DNA of 64,000 nucleotides from Pseudobutyrivibrio ruminis CF1b (lineage in GTDB: Bacteria; Bacillota; Clostridia; Lachnospirales; Lachnospiraceae): the NCBI RefSeq assembly GCF_000424005.1, contig NZ_AUJB01000002.1:1-64000 (forward strand), read 5' to 3'. Below, in pieces: positions 17,173 through 25,096 of the stretch. The notes below the pieces were generated by a model. The model was not told the origin of the DNA, searched no databases, and saw nothing but the letters and a program-made list of their open reading frames with translations. A program made the position numbers and the translations under genes. The number at the start of each line of letters is the position of its first letter. Position 1 is the first letter of the stretch.

Positions 17173-18081
17173 TTAACCCTTTACTGAACCAACCATGATA
17201 CCTGCATCGAAGTACTTCTGGAAGAATGGATACATTACTAAAAGTGGTAAACTTGAAATAATGATGGTTGCGTACTTAAGTAGTTCTGCCAATTGTGCTC
17301 TCTGAGCTGTCGACTGCATATCAGCAATCATTCCCGGATCTGGCTGATTTTGAATCAGTATAGATCTTAAAACCAACTGCAAAGGTTGTTTTGAAGCAGA
17401 ATTAAGATATATCATAGCGTCGAAATAACTATTCCACATTCCAACGAACTGCCATAGACAGAGAACAGCAATTACAGGAGCACAAACTGGCAAAAGGATT
17501 TTGAAGAAAAAGGTTAGTTCATTAGCTCCGTCTACTTCTGCAGCTTCTCTTAACTCTGAAGGAATACCTCTATAATATGTTCTGGCAATAATCATATTCC
17601 AAACTGAAAATGTTCCAGGAAGGATTACTGCCCACATGCTATCAAGCAAGCCCATTTTGCTTATCAACAAATATGTAGGAATCAATCCACCACCAAAGAA
17701 CATAGTAATCATAAAAATGGTGTTAAAGAATTTTCTTCCCTTGAACTCCTCCAATGACATTGGATAAGCACAAAGCATTGTGATAAACACAGATAAAAAT
17801 GTAAATAAAACTGAATATAGAATTGAGTTTTTAAATCCAACCCAAATCTGTGCATTTGAAATTACTCTTTCATAAGCGGTAAGTGTCCATTTTTCTAAAT
17901 CAAATGTAAGACCCTTGTTCTGAAGAGTGATTGGATCCATAAATGATGCGATAACGATGTAAATCATAGGTACAATAATCGCAAGAACGAATAGACCCAA
18001 AAGTATATATCCAATAAGTAAGAATGTCTTATCGCCTAGTGAATACTTGGCGAATTTACTTTTTTTCTTCTTTGTTTCCAT
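17173..18081 (-). CDS. Sugar ABC transporter permease, LplC/YtcP type
   Basis: Inner-membrane permease with six predicted segments and the EAA loop (ELREAAEVDGANELTFF) that docks the ATPase. I chose the second of two adjacent ATGs (18081) because GGAGG lies 5 bases before it; the open frame runs to a TTG at 18093. It begins 12 bases after the partner permease and 51 bases before the binding-protein gene. No ATPase gene is present, as is usual for CUT1 systems that share an MsmK-like ATPase. Confidence 0.9.
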   Translation of the reverse strand: METKKKKSKFAKYSLGDKTFLLIGYILLGLFVLAIIVPMIYIVIASFMDPITLQNKGLTFDLEKWTLTAYERVISNAQIWVGFKNSILYSVLFTFLSVFITMLCAYPMSLEEFKGRKFFNTIFMITMFFGGGLIPTYLLISKMGLLDSMWAVILPGTFSVWNMIIARTYYRGIPSELREAAEVDGANELTFFFKILLPVCAPVIAVLCLWQFVGMWNSYFDAMIYLNSASKQPLQLVLRSILIQNQPDPGMIADMQSTAQRAQLAELLKYATIIISSLPLLVMYPFFQKYFDAGIMVGSVKG

Positions 18082-18093
18082 CATAACCTCCAA

Positions 18094-19005
18094 TTAAAGT
18101 CCCTGTCCGTCATTCATCTTTTCAACCACCTTATTAACAACGATTAATAAGATAAGGTTGATAACAGTGTTGAACAAACCAACGGCTGTTGAATAACTAT
18201 AGTTTCCATCCAAAAGACCTTTCTTATATACATAGGTAGCAATGATTTCTGATGCACCTAAGTTCAAATCTGTCTGTAATGCGTATGCCTTTTCAAAGCC
18301 AAGGCTCATGATGTTTCCGGCCTGAAGAATAAACTGGATAACTACCATATCTTTAATTGCTGGCCACTCAACTGCTTTGATCTGCTGGAAGATGTTTGCT
18401 CCATCAATCTGAGCAGCTTCTTTAAGTTCCTGGCTGGCATTTGCAAGTGCTGCAGTGTACATAATTGATGCCCAACCTGCACCCTGCCAGATACCAGATA
18501 TAATGTAAATTGGTCTGAACGCTTCTGGTAATGTTAGGAAATTGATTGTAGTTCCAAGTAACATATTAAGTGGTCCTGTTACTGAAAGGAAAATTCTAAC
18601 CATACCGCAAAGTACGATAACTGAGATAAAGTTTGGCATATAGAGTACCAACTGAATCTTCTGTTTGATTCGTGCGCTCTCTATTCTATTAAGTAATAGT
18701 GCTAAGATAATTGGTACTGGGAATCCCCACAATAATCCGAACACACTAAGCTTCAAAGTGTTTACCAGATATGTCATAAAATCTGGTGATGTAAGAAATT
18801 GCTTGAAATATTCAAAACCAACCCACTCACTATTTAAGAATCCTTTGAATGGACTGTACTTTTCAAAAGCAATCAATATACCACCCATTGGTAAGTATCT
18901 GAAAATTATAGTCAGTAATAATGCTGGTCCTAAAAAGAACACATATAATCTCCAATGATGCATCACATACAACCAAGTGTTATGCATTTTCGCCTTCGTC
19001 TTCAT
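18094..19005 (-). CDS. Sugar ABC transporter permease, LplB type
   Basis: A 303-residue partner permease, with N-terminal segment LYVFFLGPALLLTIIFRYLP and EAA loop ELKEAAQIDGANIFQQ. First gene of the five-gene fructan/sucrose operon. Its promoter and a perfect LacI-type operator lie directly upstream, in the region shared with the divergent regulator gene. Confidence 0.9.
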   Translation of the reverse strand: MKTKAKMHNTWLYVMHHWRLYVFFLGPALLLTIIFRYLPMGGILIAFEKYSPFKGFLNSEWVGFEYFKQFLTSPDFMTYLVNTLKLSVFGLLWGFPVPIILALLLNRIESARIKQKIQLVLYMPNFISVIVLCGMVRIFLSVTGPLNMLLGTTINFLTLPEAFRPIYIISGIWQGAGWASIMYTAALANASQELKEAAQIDGANIFQQIKAVEWPAIKDMVVIQFILQAGNIMSLGFEKAYALQTDLNLGASEIIATYVYKKGLLDGNYSYSTAVGLFNTVINLILLIVVNKVVEKMNDGQGL

Positions 19006-19037
19006 TTCTCCTCCTTATGTTGCACTTGTTTGTGCAT

Positions 19038-19053
19038 TTGTGCATTTGCACAA
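19038..19053. promoter_or_regulatory. LacI-type operator of the uptake operon
   Basis: Inverted repeat TTGTGCA-TT-TGCACAA, preceded by further TGTGCA half-sites from 19031. It lies just downstream of the operon's -10 box, so a bound repressor would block transcription. A related sequence, GTTCAAATGTATCAT, lies at 19148-19162 near the regulator promoter. Confidence 0.75.
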
Positions 19054-19069
19054 GTTTTTCGATGTGTTA

Positions 19070-19098
19070 AATATAGCACATTTTTACATATGTCGCAA
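19070..19098 (-). promoter_or_regulatory. Promoter of the fructan uptake operon
   Basis: Minus strand: -35 TTGCGA (19093-19098), 17-base spacer, -10 TATATT (19070-19075). The start site would fall near 19063, with the operator at roughly +10 to +25. Confidence 0.65.
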
Positions 19099-19183
19099 TT
19101 GTTATTTCATGTTTGTGTAAAGTATACAGAATGGCCTGTTTACTTTTGTTCAAATGTATCATAATTTTTTCACATTTTTACAT

Positions 19184-19212
19184 TTGACAAAATGATTTTT
19201 ACATTTTATGAT
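19184..19212 (+). promoter_or_regulatory. Promoter of the first LacI-family gene
   Basis: Consensus -35 TTGACA (19184-19189), 17-base spacer, -10 TATGAT (19207-19212), about 40 bases before the start codon. Confidence 0.7.
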
Positions 19213-19252
19213 AGTTAGGACAATAAAAATCAACTACGTTTGGGGGATTATT

Positions 19253-20308
19253 ATGGCGAATAAAGTCACCATTCAAGATATTGCAGATGCCCTCGGGGTA
19301 TCTAGAAATACAGTTTCAAAGGCTATCAATAATACAGGTATCTTAGCAGATGCCACCAGAGAAAAGGTTTTGGCAAAAGCTGTTGAGATGGGATATAAGC
19401 AATTCTCATATGCTAATTCTATGGAAGATTTCCTAGATAAGGCCTCAGCAAAAAAACCTTTAGCAACTGGAGATATTGCTTTTTTCAGTGGCTCATTTCT
19501 AGACAATTCACATTTTGCATCTACTATGCTTGATAAATTTCAATATGAAATAACACAACTTGGCTATGGACTTACAATGCAGAGAATCACACCTGAGAAT
19601 GTTGAGGCACTTAGTTTACCAGCTAGCTTTAATAAGGAAAGAACTCAAGGCATCATCTGTGTCGAAATGTTTAATCAAAAGTACTGTGAAATGCTTTGCG
19701 AGTTAAACATTCCTATATTATTTGTAGATGCTCCCGTAGGAAGCTACACCCATCAGCTTGCTGGTGATGTTCTTCTTATGGACAACACCACTGGCATCTT
19801 CACTCTCATCTCTGAGATGAAAAAACGCGGTGTAAAAGAAATAGGATTCATAGGAGAATCAAATCACTGTCGATCTTTCTTTGAAAGATATGTAGCCTTT
19901 AGAAACGCCATGTTTTTAAATGGTCTTGAGATTGACGAGAAATACTGTCTCACAGATATCCATACGCATGGACCAGAATACTTTGCTTGTCTTTTCGAAA
20001 AGCTATCAAAGCTCGAGAAATTACCAGAGCTATTTATCTGCGCAAATGATTTCGTTGCTATCGATCTTGTAAACTGTCTCAAGATCCAAAAGCATTCATA
20101 CCCAGAGGATGTTATGATTTGTGGCTTCGATGATTCTGCAGAATCAAAAGTTATGACTCCTGCACTCACCACCTGCCACATTCATTCCCAGATTATGGGA
20201 TTTACTGCTGCAAATCTTTTAGTATCAAGAATTGAGCAGCCAGATTTGAACTATCGTACCGTATATACGGAGGCAAATCTTATTTTAAGAGGTTCCACTA
20301 AAGATTAA
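19253..20308 (+). CDS. LacI-family regulator of the fructan uptake operon
   Basis: A 351-residue repressor. The start is at 19253, where GGGGG lies 6 bases upstream and the helix-turn-helix begins at once (VTIQDIADALGVSRNTVSKA); the frame stays open back to 19208. A periplasmic-binding-like sensor domain fills the rest. Divergent from the importer, it should respond to an imported sugar. Its DNA-binding domain closely matches the second LacI gene at 35314. Confidence 0.9.
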   Translation: MANKVTIQDIADALGVSRNTVSKAINNTGILADATREKVLAKAVEMGYKQFSYANSMEDFLDKASAKKPLATGDIAFFSGSFLDNSHFASTMLDKFQYEITQLGYGLTMQRITPENVEALSLPASFNKERTQGIICVEMFNQKYCEMLCELNIPILFVDAPVGSYTHQLAGDVLLMDNTTGIFTLISEMKKRGVKEIGFIGESNHCRSFFERYVAFRNAMFLNGLEIDEKYCLTDIHTHGPEYFACLFEKLSKLEKLPELFICANDFVAIDLVNCLKIQKHSYPEDVMICGFDDSAESKVMTPALTTCHIHSQIMGFTAANLLVSRIEQPDLNYRTVYTEANLILRGSTKD

Positions 20309-20320
20309 TATTCACATAAC

Positions 20321-20358
20321 AAAAAAGGTTGTCCACTTGATAGTGATCAACCTTTTTT
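20321..20358. terminator. Bidirectional terminator after the first LacI gene
   Basis: An 11-bp stem AAAAAAGGTTG/CAACCTTTTTT (20321-20331 with 20348-20358) carries T-runs on both strands, 13 bases after the regulator stop. Confidence 0.85.
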
Positions 20359-20465
20359 GTTACTTTAGGCGGTAGTGGCGGTGCTGCCCTTCATTATTTT
20401 GAAGGTGGCAACCAAGTAGAATTTAAGGAATTTTCACTTTAAAATATCCCATCAAATCCTACTTC

Positions 20466-20489
20466 CCAAAAAGCCTTATTTTATAGGCT
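20466..20489 (-). terminator. Terminator after the XRE/TPR gene
   Basis: Minus strand: AGCCT (20485-20489) and AGGCT (20472-20476) form a short stem followed by TTTTTGG. The rest of 20359-20513 holds no gene that I can see. Confidence 0.6.
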
Positions 20490-20513
20490 CTGTGAGACTT
20501 AGTAATTTATCTT

Positions 20514-21614
20514 TTATTTAAAGTAATCTAGCATCTTACTAATTGATTCTTTTTCCGATTTATCAAAATCCATATTATCGCTTTGTACATAGTTCATAAT
20601 TATTGTTTGAAGTCCATTCAAGATGCTAACACCACCTATGTCATCATATGCAACAGGCTTATCACTCATCGGACCATATACAAACTTTGTGCCTGTATAT
20701 ATTTCAAAAACAGGATTTGAGTCAAATAGCTTAGCGTATTGTTTTGCCTGTTCCAAAGAAGAAATCATGTTTTCTTTATCTTTTAGCAAACAATAGTCGA
20801 GAGCTGTTTGCAAATGCATCATTGCCAGTGTGCGATGAAAATAACACACACTATTACCTTTTATCATCCCCTTGATTATTGAAACCAGCCATGATAGTAA
20901 TTCTATTGAATCGCCATATTTTTTCATTTTTATCAAATGCCCATTTAATTGGGCTACTGCACTATAAATATCAAACACGCCCAAATTGATTGCCTTATCA
21001 TAATAGTCCAGTGCTTCATCTTTTCTCCCCAGACTATAAAGTCTATCACCCACCAAATCATTAAATACACCTTTTACATTTATTGATTGTAGTAGCCAAA
21101 GGGCCTTCTCGTCATCCTTCTGAAGGTTTGCCATTTCCAGGATAATTTCACTTTCCTCTCTCCTGTTATCTGGCGAATTCTTTACGACCTCCAGGGCCTT
21201 CTCTAAATATTCAATCGCATTCAGTCTATATAAATCATCCTTGTCATCCATGTACATTATTTTGCATATCAATGCGCACTTCTGCAAAAGCTTCACATTT
21301 AAGGGATATCTTCTTGCCGCCTTCTCCGCCATATCCAAGGCTACCTCATTATTATGGTTGCTTAGCTCTTCCTGAATGCTTGTCAAAATATCATCTACTT
21401 TTTTAGAGGACAAGTCATACCCTACCAAAGTATCCATAGAAAGATTAAAAAAATCAGCCAAATCCATAATCATATTTATATCTGGAATACAGTTTCCATT
21501 TTCCCATTTTGAAACTGTGCCAACTGTAACTCCCATTGTCTCAGCCAACTGCTCCTGAGTTAACCCCATTTTCTTTCTGCATGATTTGATATTCTCTGGT
21601 AATCGATGTTGCAT
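20514..21614 (-). CDS. XRE-family regulator with TPR-like C-terminal domain
   Basis: A 366-residue protein. The N-terminal HTH (about 8-62) has NIKSCRKKMGLTQEQLA and TVSKWENGNCIPD, typical of XRE/Cro regulators. The remainder is alpha-helical and TPR-like (repeated ALDYYDKAINLG-type helices). It may sense a peptide or stress signal (known for RRNPP-like proteins; inferred here). Its ATG (AAGGAG, 7-base spacing) lies 74 bases inside the upstream MFS gene, so the two are coupled. Confidence 0.85.
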   Translation of the reverse strand: MQHRLPENIKSCRKKMGLTQEQLAETMGVTVGTVSKWENGNCIPDINMIMDLADFFNLSMDTLVGYDLSSKKVDDILTSIQEELSNHNNEVALDMAEKAARRYPLNVKLLQKCALICKIMYMDDKDDLYRLNAIEYLEKALEVVKNSPDNRREESEIILEMANLQKDDEKALWLLQSINVKGVFNDLVGDRLYSLGRKDEALDYYDKAINLGVFDIYSAVAQLNGHLIKMKKYGDSIELLSWLVSIIKGMIKGNSVCYFHRTLAMMHLQTALDYCLLKDKENMISSLEQAKQYAKLFDSNPVFEIYTGTKFVYGPMSDKPVAYDDIGGVSILNGLQTIIMNYVQSDNMDFDKSEKESISKMLDYFK

Positions 21615-22875
21615 AATTCTTCTCCTTATTTTTCTCTATGTACGCCAAAACCAGCAAGCCTCCAAAAAACATTCCACAAGCAATTCCTGAAAACTCTATA
21701 ATTTGTAAAGAATTGAATTTTAATGTAAAAAGGCTGACTATCCCTGAACCTATTGGCATTGATGCGCATGCAAATGCATTAAATACTGATGAGACCCTGG
21801 CCACATAATCCTGCTCAACATTAGTCGCAAATTCTATATTAAGCACTCCTGATGTAATTGAACCAAAGGTTCCAATCAAAACCATGGACGTCAATGCAAA
21901 AACAAATGGTGATAATCTTCCTACCCCTACACTTCCTCCAATGGCAAATAAAACTAGCGCAGCTCCAATAAACTCCCCGCTTATGGCATTCACTATTTTA
22001 AAACGATATTTCTTTGCTACCTTTGCAACAATTAACGAACCAACTATCGCCGCAGTCCAATTCCAACTCAAACAAAAGCTTTGAAAATCCGCATCTCTTT
22101 TATAGAAATCAATTATGTGTGGTGTAAGCAAACAATTATATGGCGACAAGAAAAAATTATATGCCACTGCAACAACACACAAATAGATAACCATCTTTTT
22201 TCTCTTAATGTACTTAAGCCCTTCCGCCAGCTTAGTCATATAGCTTTGCTCATTGATACTTTCATCATCAAATTCTCTCTGCTGATATTGGATGAAAAGG
22301 ATGATAAATCCACAGATGTAAAATGTGGCAACATCTATTAGCATTGCAACATTTACGCCAAGCTTCGCAATTATAACGCCTGCACTCGCTGTTGACATGA
22401 TTGTAGCCATTTGGCCCGCCACCATTCTTAAACTCTGCACAGTAGGATAGTATTCTCGACATACAAGCTCTCGTACGAAGGCTGATTCTGCTGGTTGATT
22501 TATAGACTCAACTGTGGTAATTAGCACAGTAAATAAAATCATCAAATACGGATTAGCTTTGCCAAGAAAAAACAAACAGACAAATCCTGCTATTATAAGG
22601 CCCCTAATAAAATCCGTATATACAATAATCTTTTTCTTGTTTCTACTTTCTACCCACGCTCCTGCAAAGGGCAAAAGCACCACTCCAGGCAATTGATTCA
22701 TTGCAAATATTACGGCAGTCCAAGTAGCGCTTCCCGTAATCTGATACACTAGCCATGTAAAAGCAATAGCATCTACACAATCACCAAATCGATTGATTAC
22801 AGATGAAATTAGCAATCGTCTTATATTTGTTTGCTTTAAAACTGTTAAGTAACTGATTTTTCCCTGTGTTTCCAT
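21541..22875 (-). CDS. MFS transporter, MdfA/macrolide-efflux-like
   Basis: A 444-residue, twelve-segment transporter of the type often annotated as macrolide or enterobactin exporter. Motif A-like AGAWVESRNKKKIIVYTD follows segment 2. The start is 22875, with GGAGG 8 bases upstream; the frame runs on to a TTG at 22890 that overlaps that ribosome site. The C-terminus overlaps the XRE regulator by 74 bases, suggesting that the regulator controls this exporter. Confidence 0.8.
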   Translation of the reverse strand: METQGKISYLTVLKQTNIRRLLISSVINRFGDCVDAIAFTWLVYQITGSATWTAVIFAMNQLPGVVLLPFAGAWVESRNKKKIIVYTDFIRGLIIAGFVCLFFLGKANPYLMILFTVLITTVESINQPAESAFVRELVCREYYPTVQSLRMVAGQMATIMSTASAGVIIAKLGVNVAMLIDVATFYICGFIILFIQYQQREFDDESINEQSYMTKLAEGLKYIKRKKMVIYLCVVAVAYNFFLSPYNCLLTPHIIDFYKRDADFQSFCLSWNWTAAIVGSLIVAKVAKKYRFKIVNAISGEFIGAALVLFAIGGSVGVGRLSPFVFALTSMVLIGTFGSITSGVLNIEFATNVEQDYVARVSSVFNAFACASMPIGSGIVSLFTLKFNSLQIIEFSGIACGMFFGGLLVLAYIEKNKEKNYATSITREYQIMQKENGVNSGAVG

Positions 22876-23080
22876 AATGCATTCCTCCAATTACTTTCTC
22901 CTGATAATAGCATTATAGAAACCTCTCTACTATTATATAATATACTATTTTTCTAGTTTCGAATAAATATATTTTCTTATTTGGAAACATTAGTCAATTG
23001 CTTGATTACATAATTAATCCATGCTAAAATATACTTAACAGATTATATGAGATATATTATTTTGTTAAGGCGGTGATTAT

Positions 23081-23704
23081 ATGATATACACATACTTAAC
23101 TGAACATTATAAAGAAGGAGAACCAATCTTCTTCTCAGACATTTACGATGGAACTATTTCAAAGCCTGCTTTGACTCAACAGCTAGCCACTCTTTGTAAG
23201 AAAGGAATGTTGGCTAAGTATGACAATGGCATTTATTATATTCCTAAAAAGACAAGACTGAAATCAGCTGTAGGTCCTACTGCTGATACTGTTGCTAAAT
23301 ACAGGTTCATTATGAAGAATGGAAAGATTGATGGCTTTTATGCAGGGAATACCTTTGCAAATCAGATAGGTATTTCGACACAGGTTCCATACGTGGTCGA
23401 AATTGTTAGTAACAATACCAACTCTGCCCCTAGGACAGTCACCATTGGCAGCAGAAAATTTAGCGTAAAAAAGCCTATAGTTTCAATAGATGAAAGCAAT
23501 GTTTATGTTCTTCAAATGCTTGATCTTCTTTCAGAATTAGATTCTTACTTAGATTACGATTACGAAGAAGCTAGGAAGTGTTTCATAAAGTTTATAGAAG
23601 CTCATAATATCAAGCGGAGCGATATTGATAAATATATTAGAAACTATCCACTTACAACATTTAAATACTATTATGAATTGAGGTTAGACAATGTACTTGC
23701 ATGA
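23081..23704 (+). CDS. AbiEi-like antitoxin
   Basis: A 207-residue protein with an N-terminal winged helix-turn-helix (LTQQLATLCKKGMLAKYDNGIYYIP) and a C-terminal domain as in DUF6088/AbiEi type IV antitoxins, which repress their operon and counter the nucleotidyltransferase toxin. The toxin gene follows with a 14-base overlap. Antitoxin role inferred from family and pairing. Confidence 0.85.
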   Translation: MIYTYLTEHYKEGEPIFFSDIYDGTISKPALTQQLATLCKKGMLAKYDNGIYYIPKKTRLKSAVGPTADTVAKYRFIMKNGKIDGFYAGNTFANQIGISTQVPYVVEIVSNNTNSAPRTVTIGSRKFSVKKPIVSIDESNVYVLQMLDLLSELDSYLDYDYEEARKCFIKFIEAHNIKRSDIDKYIRNYPLTTFKYYYELRLDNVLA

Positions 23705-24596
23705 AGATAAAGAACTATTTGCAGATGTTATCGCTCTCACTGCTGAGAGAACCGGGCAGGCTCAGGATATTATTGAAAAAGACTATTATGTAACAATCAT
23801 TCTTAAAGAACTTTCAGAAAGCGATTATCCAATTTGTTTCAAGGGCGGCACCTCGTTATCTAAAGCCTATGGTGTAATTGACCGCTTTTCTGAGGATATT
23901 GATATCACATTCACTGAGCACATAGGTGTTGCCAGAAGAAAGAAATTAAAATATGAGATTCTTGGACCTTTGGCAGATAAACTTGGCTTGAAAATTCTTA
24001 ACTGGGATGACATCGAGAGCAACAAAGAATATAACCATTATGATTATGGCTATGAATCAATTGTTGAGGACTCATTTTTGACTCCTTTTGTGAAACTTGA
24101 AACAGCTCTCATGTCCTATGCGTTCCCTACAGAAGAACAAATGTTAAGTAATTATATCTACGATGCTTTAAAAGATGATGAACCAGAACTTATCGCAGAT
24201 TACGACCTGGCACCTTTTTCTATGCAGGTGCAATCGCTAAAGCGAACTTTAATAGACAAAATCTTTGCCACTTGTGACTATTATCTTCAAGGTAAAGCTG
24301 CCAGAAATTCTCGTCATCTTTATGATATCTATAAATTGGCGCAGCATGTTGAAATCGATGATTCGTTTAAAGCGTTGATTCCAGAGGTGCGTAAACACAG
24401 ATTACAGATGAAAAATAATTTAGCCCCTTCAGCTGATATTAAATACAGTATTCCAGATTTAATCAAAGAATACTGTGATAAAGATTTTTATAAATCTGAT
24501 TATGAGCTTACTACGTTGAAATTGATAACAGATGCTATACCATACGATGAGACAAAAGACTTCGTATTAAAATTTACAAGAAAGCTTTTTAAATAA
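23691..24596 (+). CDS. AbiEii-type nucleotidyltransferase toxin
   Basis: A 301-residue nucleotidyltransferase-like protein (AbiEii/AbiGii family). Key motifs are GGTSLSKAY (52-60) and SEDIDITF with Asp69 and Asp71, which form the metal/NTP site; the KDYY motif (30-33) is also typical. Known relatives cause growth arrest by modifying tRNA and give phage abortive infection. It forms an operon with the AbiEi-like gene. The motifs look intact, so it should be active. Confidence 0.9.
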   Translation: MYLHEDKELFADVIALTAERTGQAQDIIEKDYYVTIILKELSESDYPICFKGGTSLSKAYGVIDRFSEDIDITFTEHIGVARRKKLKYEILGPLADKLGLKILNWDDIESNKEYNHYDYGYESIVEDSFLTPFVKLETALMSYAFPTEEQMLSNYIYDALKDDEPELIADYDLAPFSMQVQSLKRTLIDKIFATCDYYLQGKAARNSRHLYDIYKLAQHVEIDDSFKALIPEVRKHRLQMKNNLAPSADIKYSIPDLIKEYCDKDFYKSDYELTTLKLITDAIPYDETKDFVLKFTRKLFK

Positions 24597-24637
24597 TATA
24601 GATTAGAATTGTAAATTCTAAATGTGAATACAAATTT

Positions 24638-24662
24638 GAAGCACTAGGAATCCTAGTGCTTC
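24638..24662. terminator. Hairpin between AbiEii and the recombinase remnant
   Basis: A near-perfect 11-12 bp stem GAAGCACTAGG/CCTAGTGCTTC with a 3-base loop overlaps the last codons of the convergent remnant. T-runs are poor on both sides, so it may be a shared terminator or an old recombination edge. Confidence 0.5.
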
Positions 24663-25063
24663 TGTTCACTCTCAATATATTTCTTCAGTGTATTCCTAGA
24701 AATCCCATATTTTTTCATCAAATCAACCTGCTTAATTGAACGGTCATGCAGGTATGCTTGAATATCTGCTTTTAGCTCAGGTGTGAGCTTATCAAACTGC
24801 CCAAGCTTTCTTCCACTACGTTTATTACTTGCAGCAATACCATCCTTGATTGCTTTGGAAATATATAAGCGCTGCCGCTCTGCTCTATCCAGCTTCTGGA
24901 ACTGAGGTCTCTCAGTAAAATTCTTTGCAGACTTCTCTTCTGTAAACTCAACCAGATATTCTATGTCCTGCTCTTTTGCATAGCGACTCAAACATAGGTC
25001 GTTTTGTATTGTTATCACATTATCAGCTCTCTCAACCTTATTACTAAGATTAGGTGTTATCAC
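24653..25063 (-). pseudogene. Truncated serine recombinase (resolvase/invertase) remnant
   Basis: The 136-residue product matches two parts of a small serine recombinase but not the whole. Residues about 25-60 (RYAKEQDIEYL, FTEEKSAKNFTERPQFQKL) resemble the segment after the catalytic serine. Residues about 70-130 (ISKAIKDGIAASNKRSGRKLGQ, then the HTH IKQVDLMKKYGISRNTLKKYI) resemble the linker and DNA-binding end. The N-terminal strand with the serine and the middle of the catalytic domain are missing. It may still encode a DNA-binding protein. Confidence 0.65.
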
Positions 25064-25096
25064 ACATCTATTATTCTTTTATATGACTTACCATCT

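Noticed and set aside
17173-19005. A missing ATPase as a sign of a broken importer
   Set aside because: CUT1 sugar importers in Firmicutes commonly use a shared ATPase encoded elsewhere.
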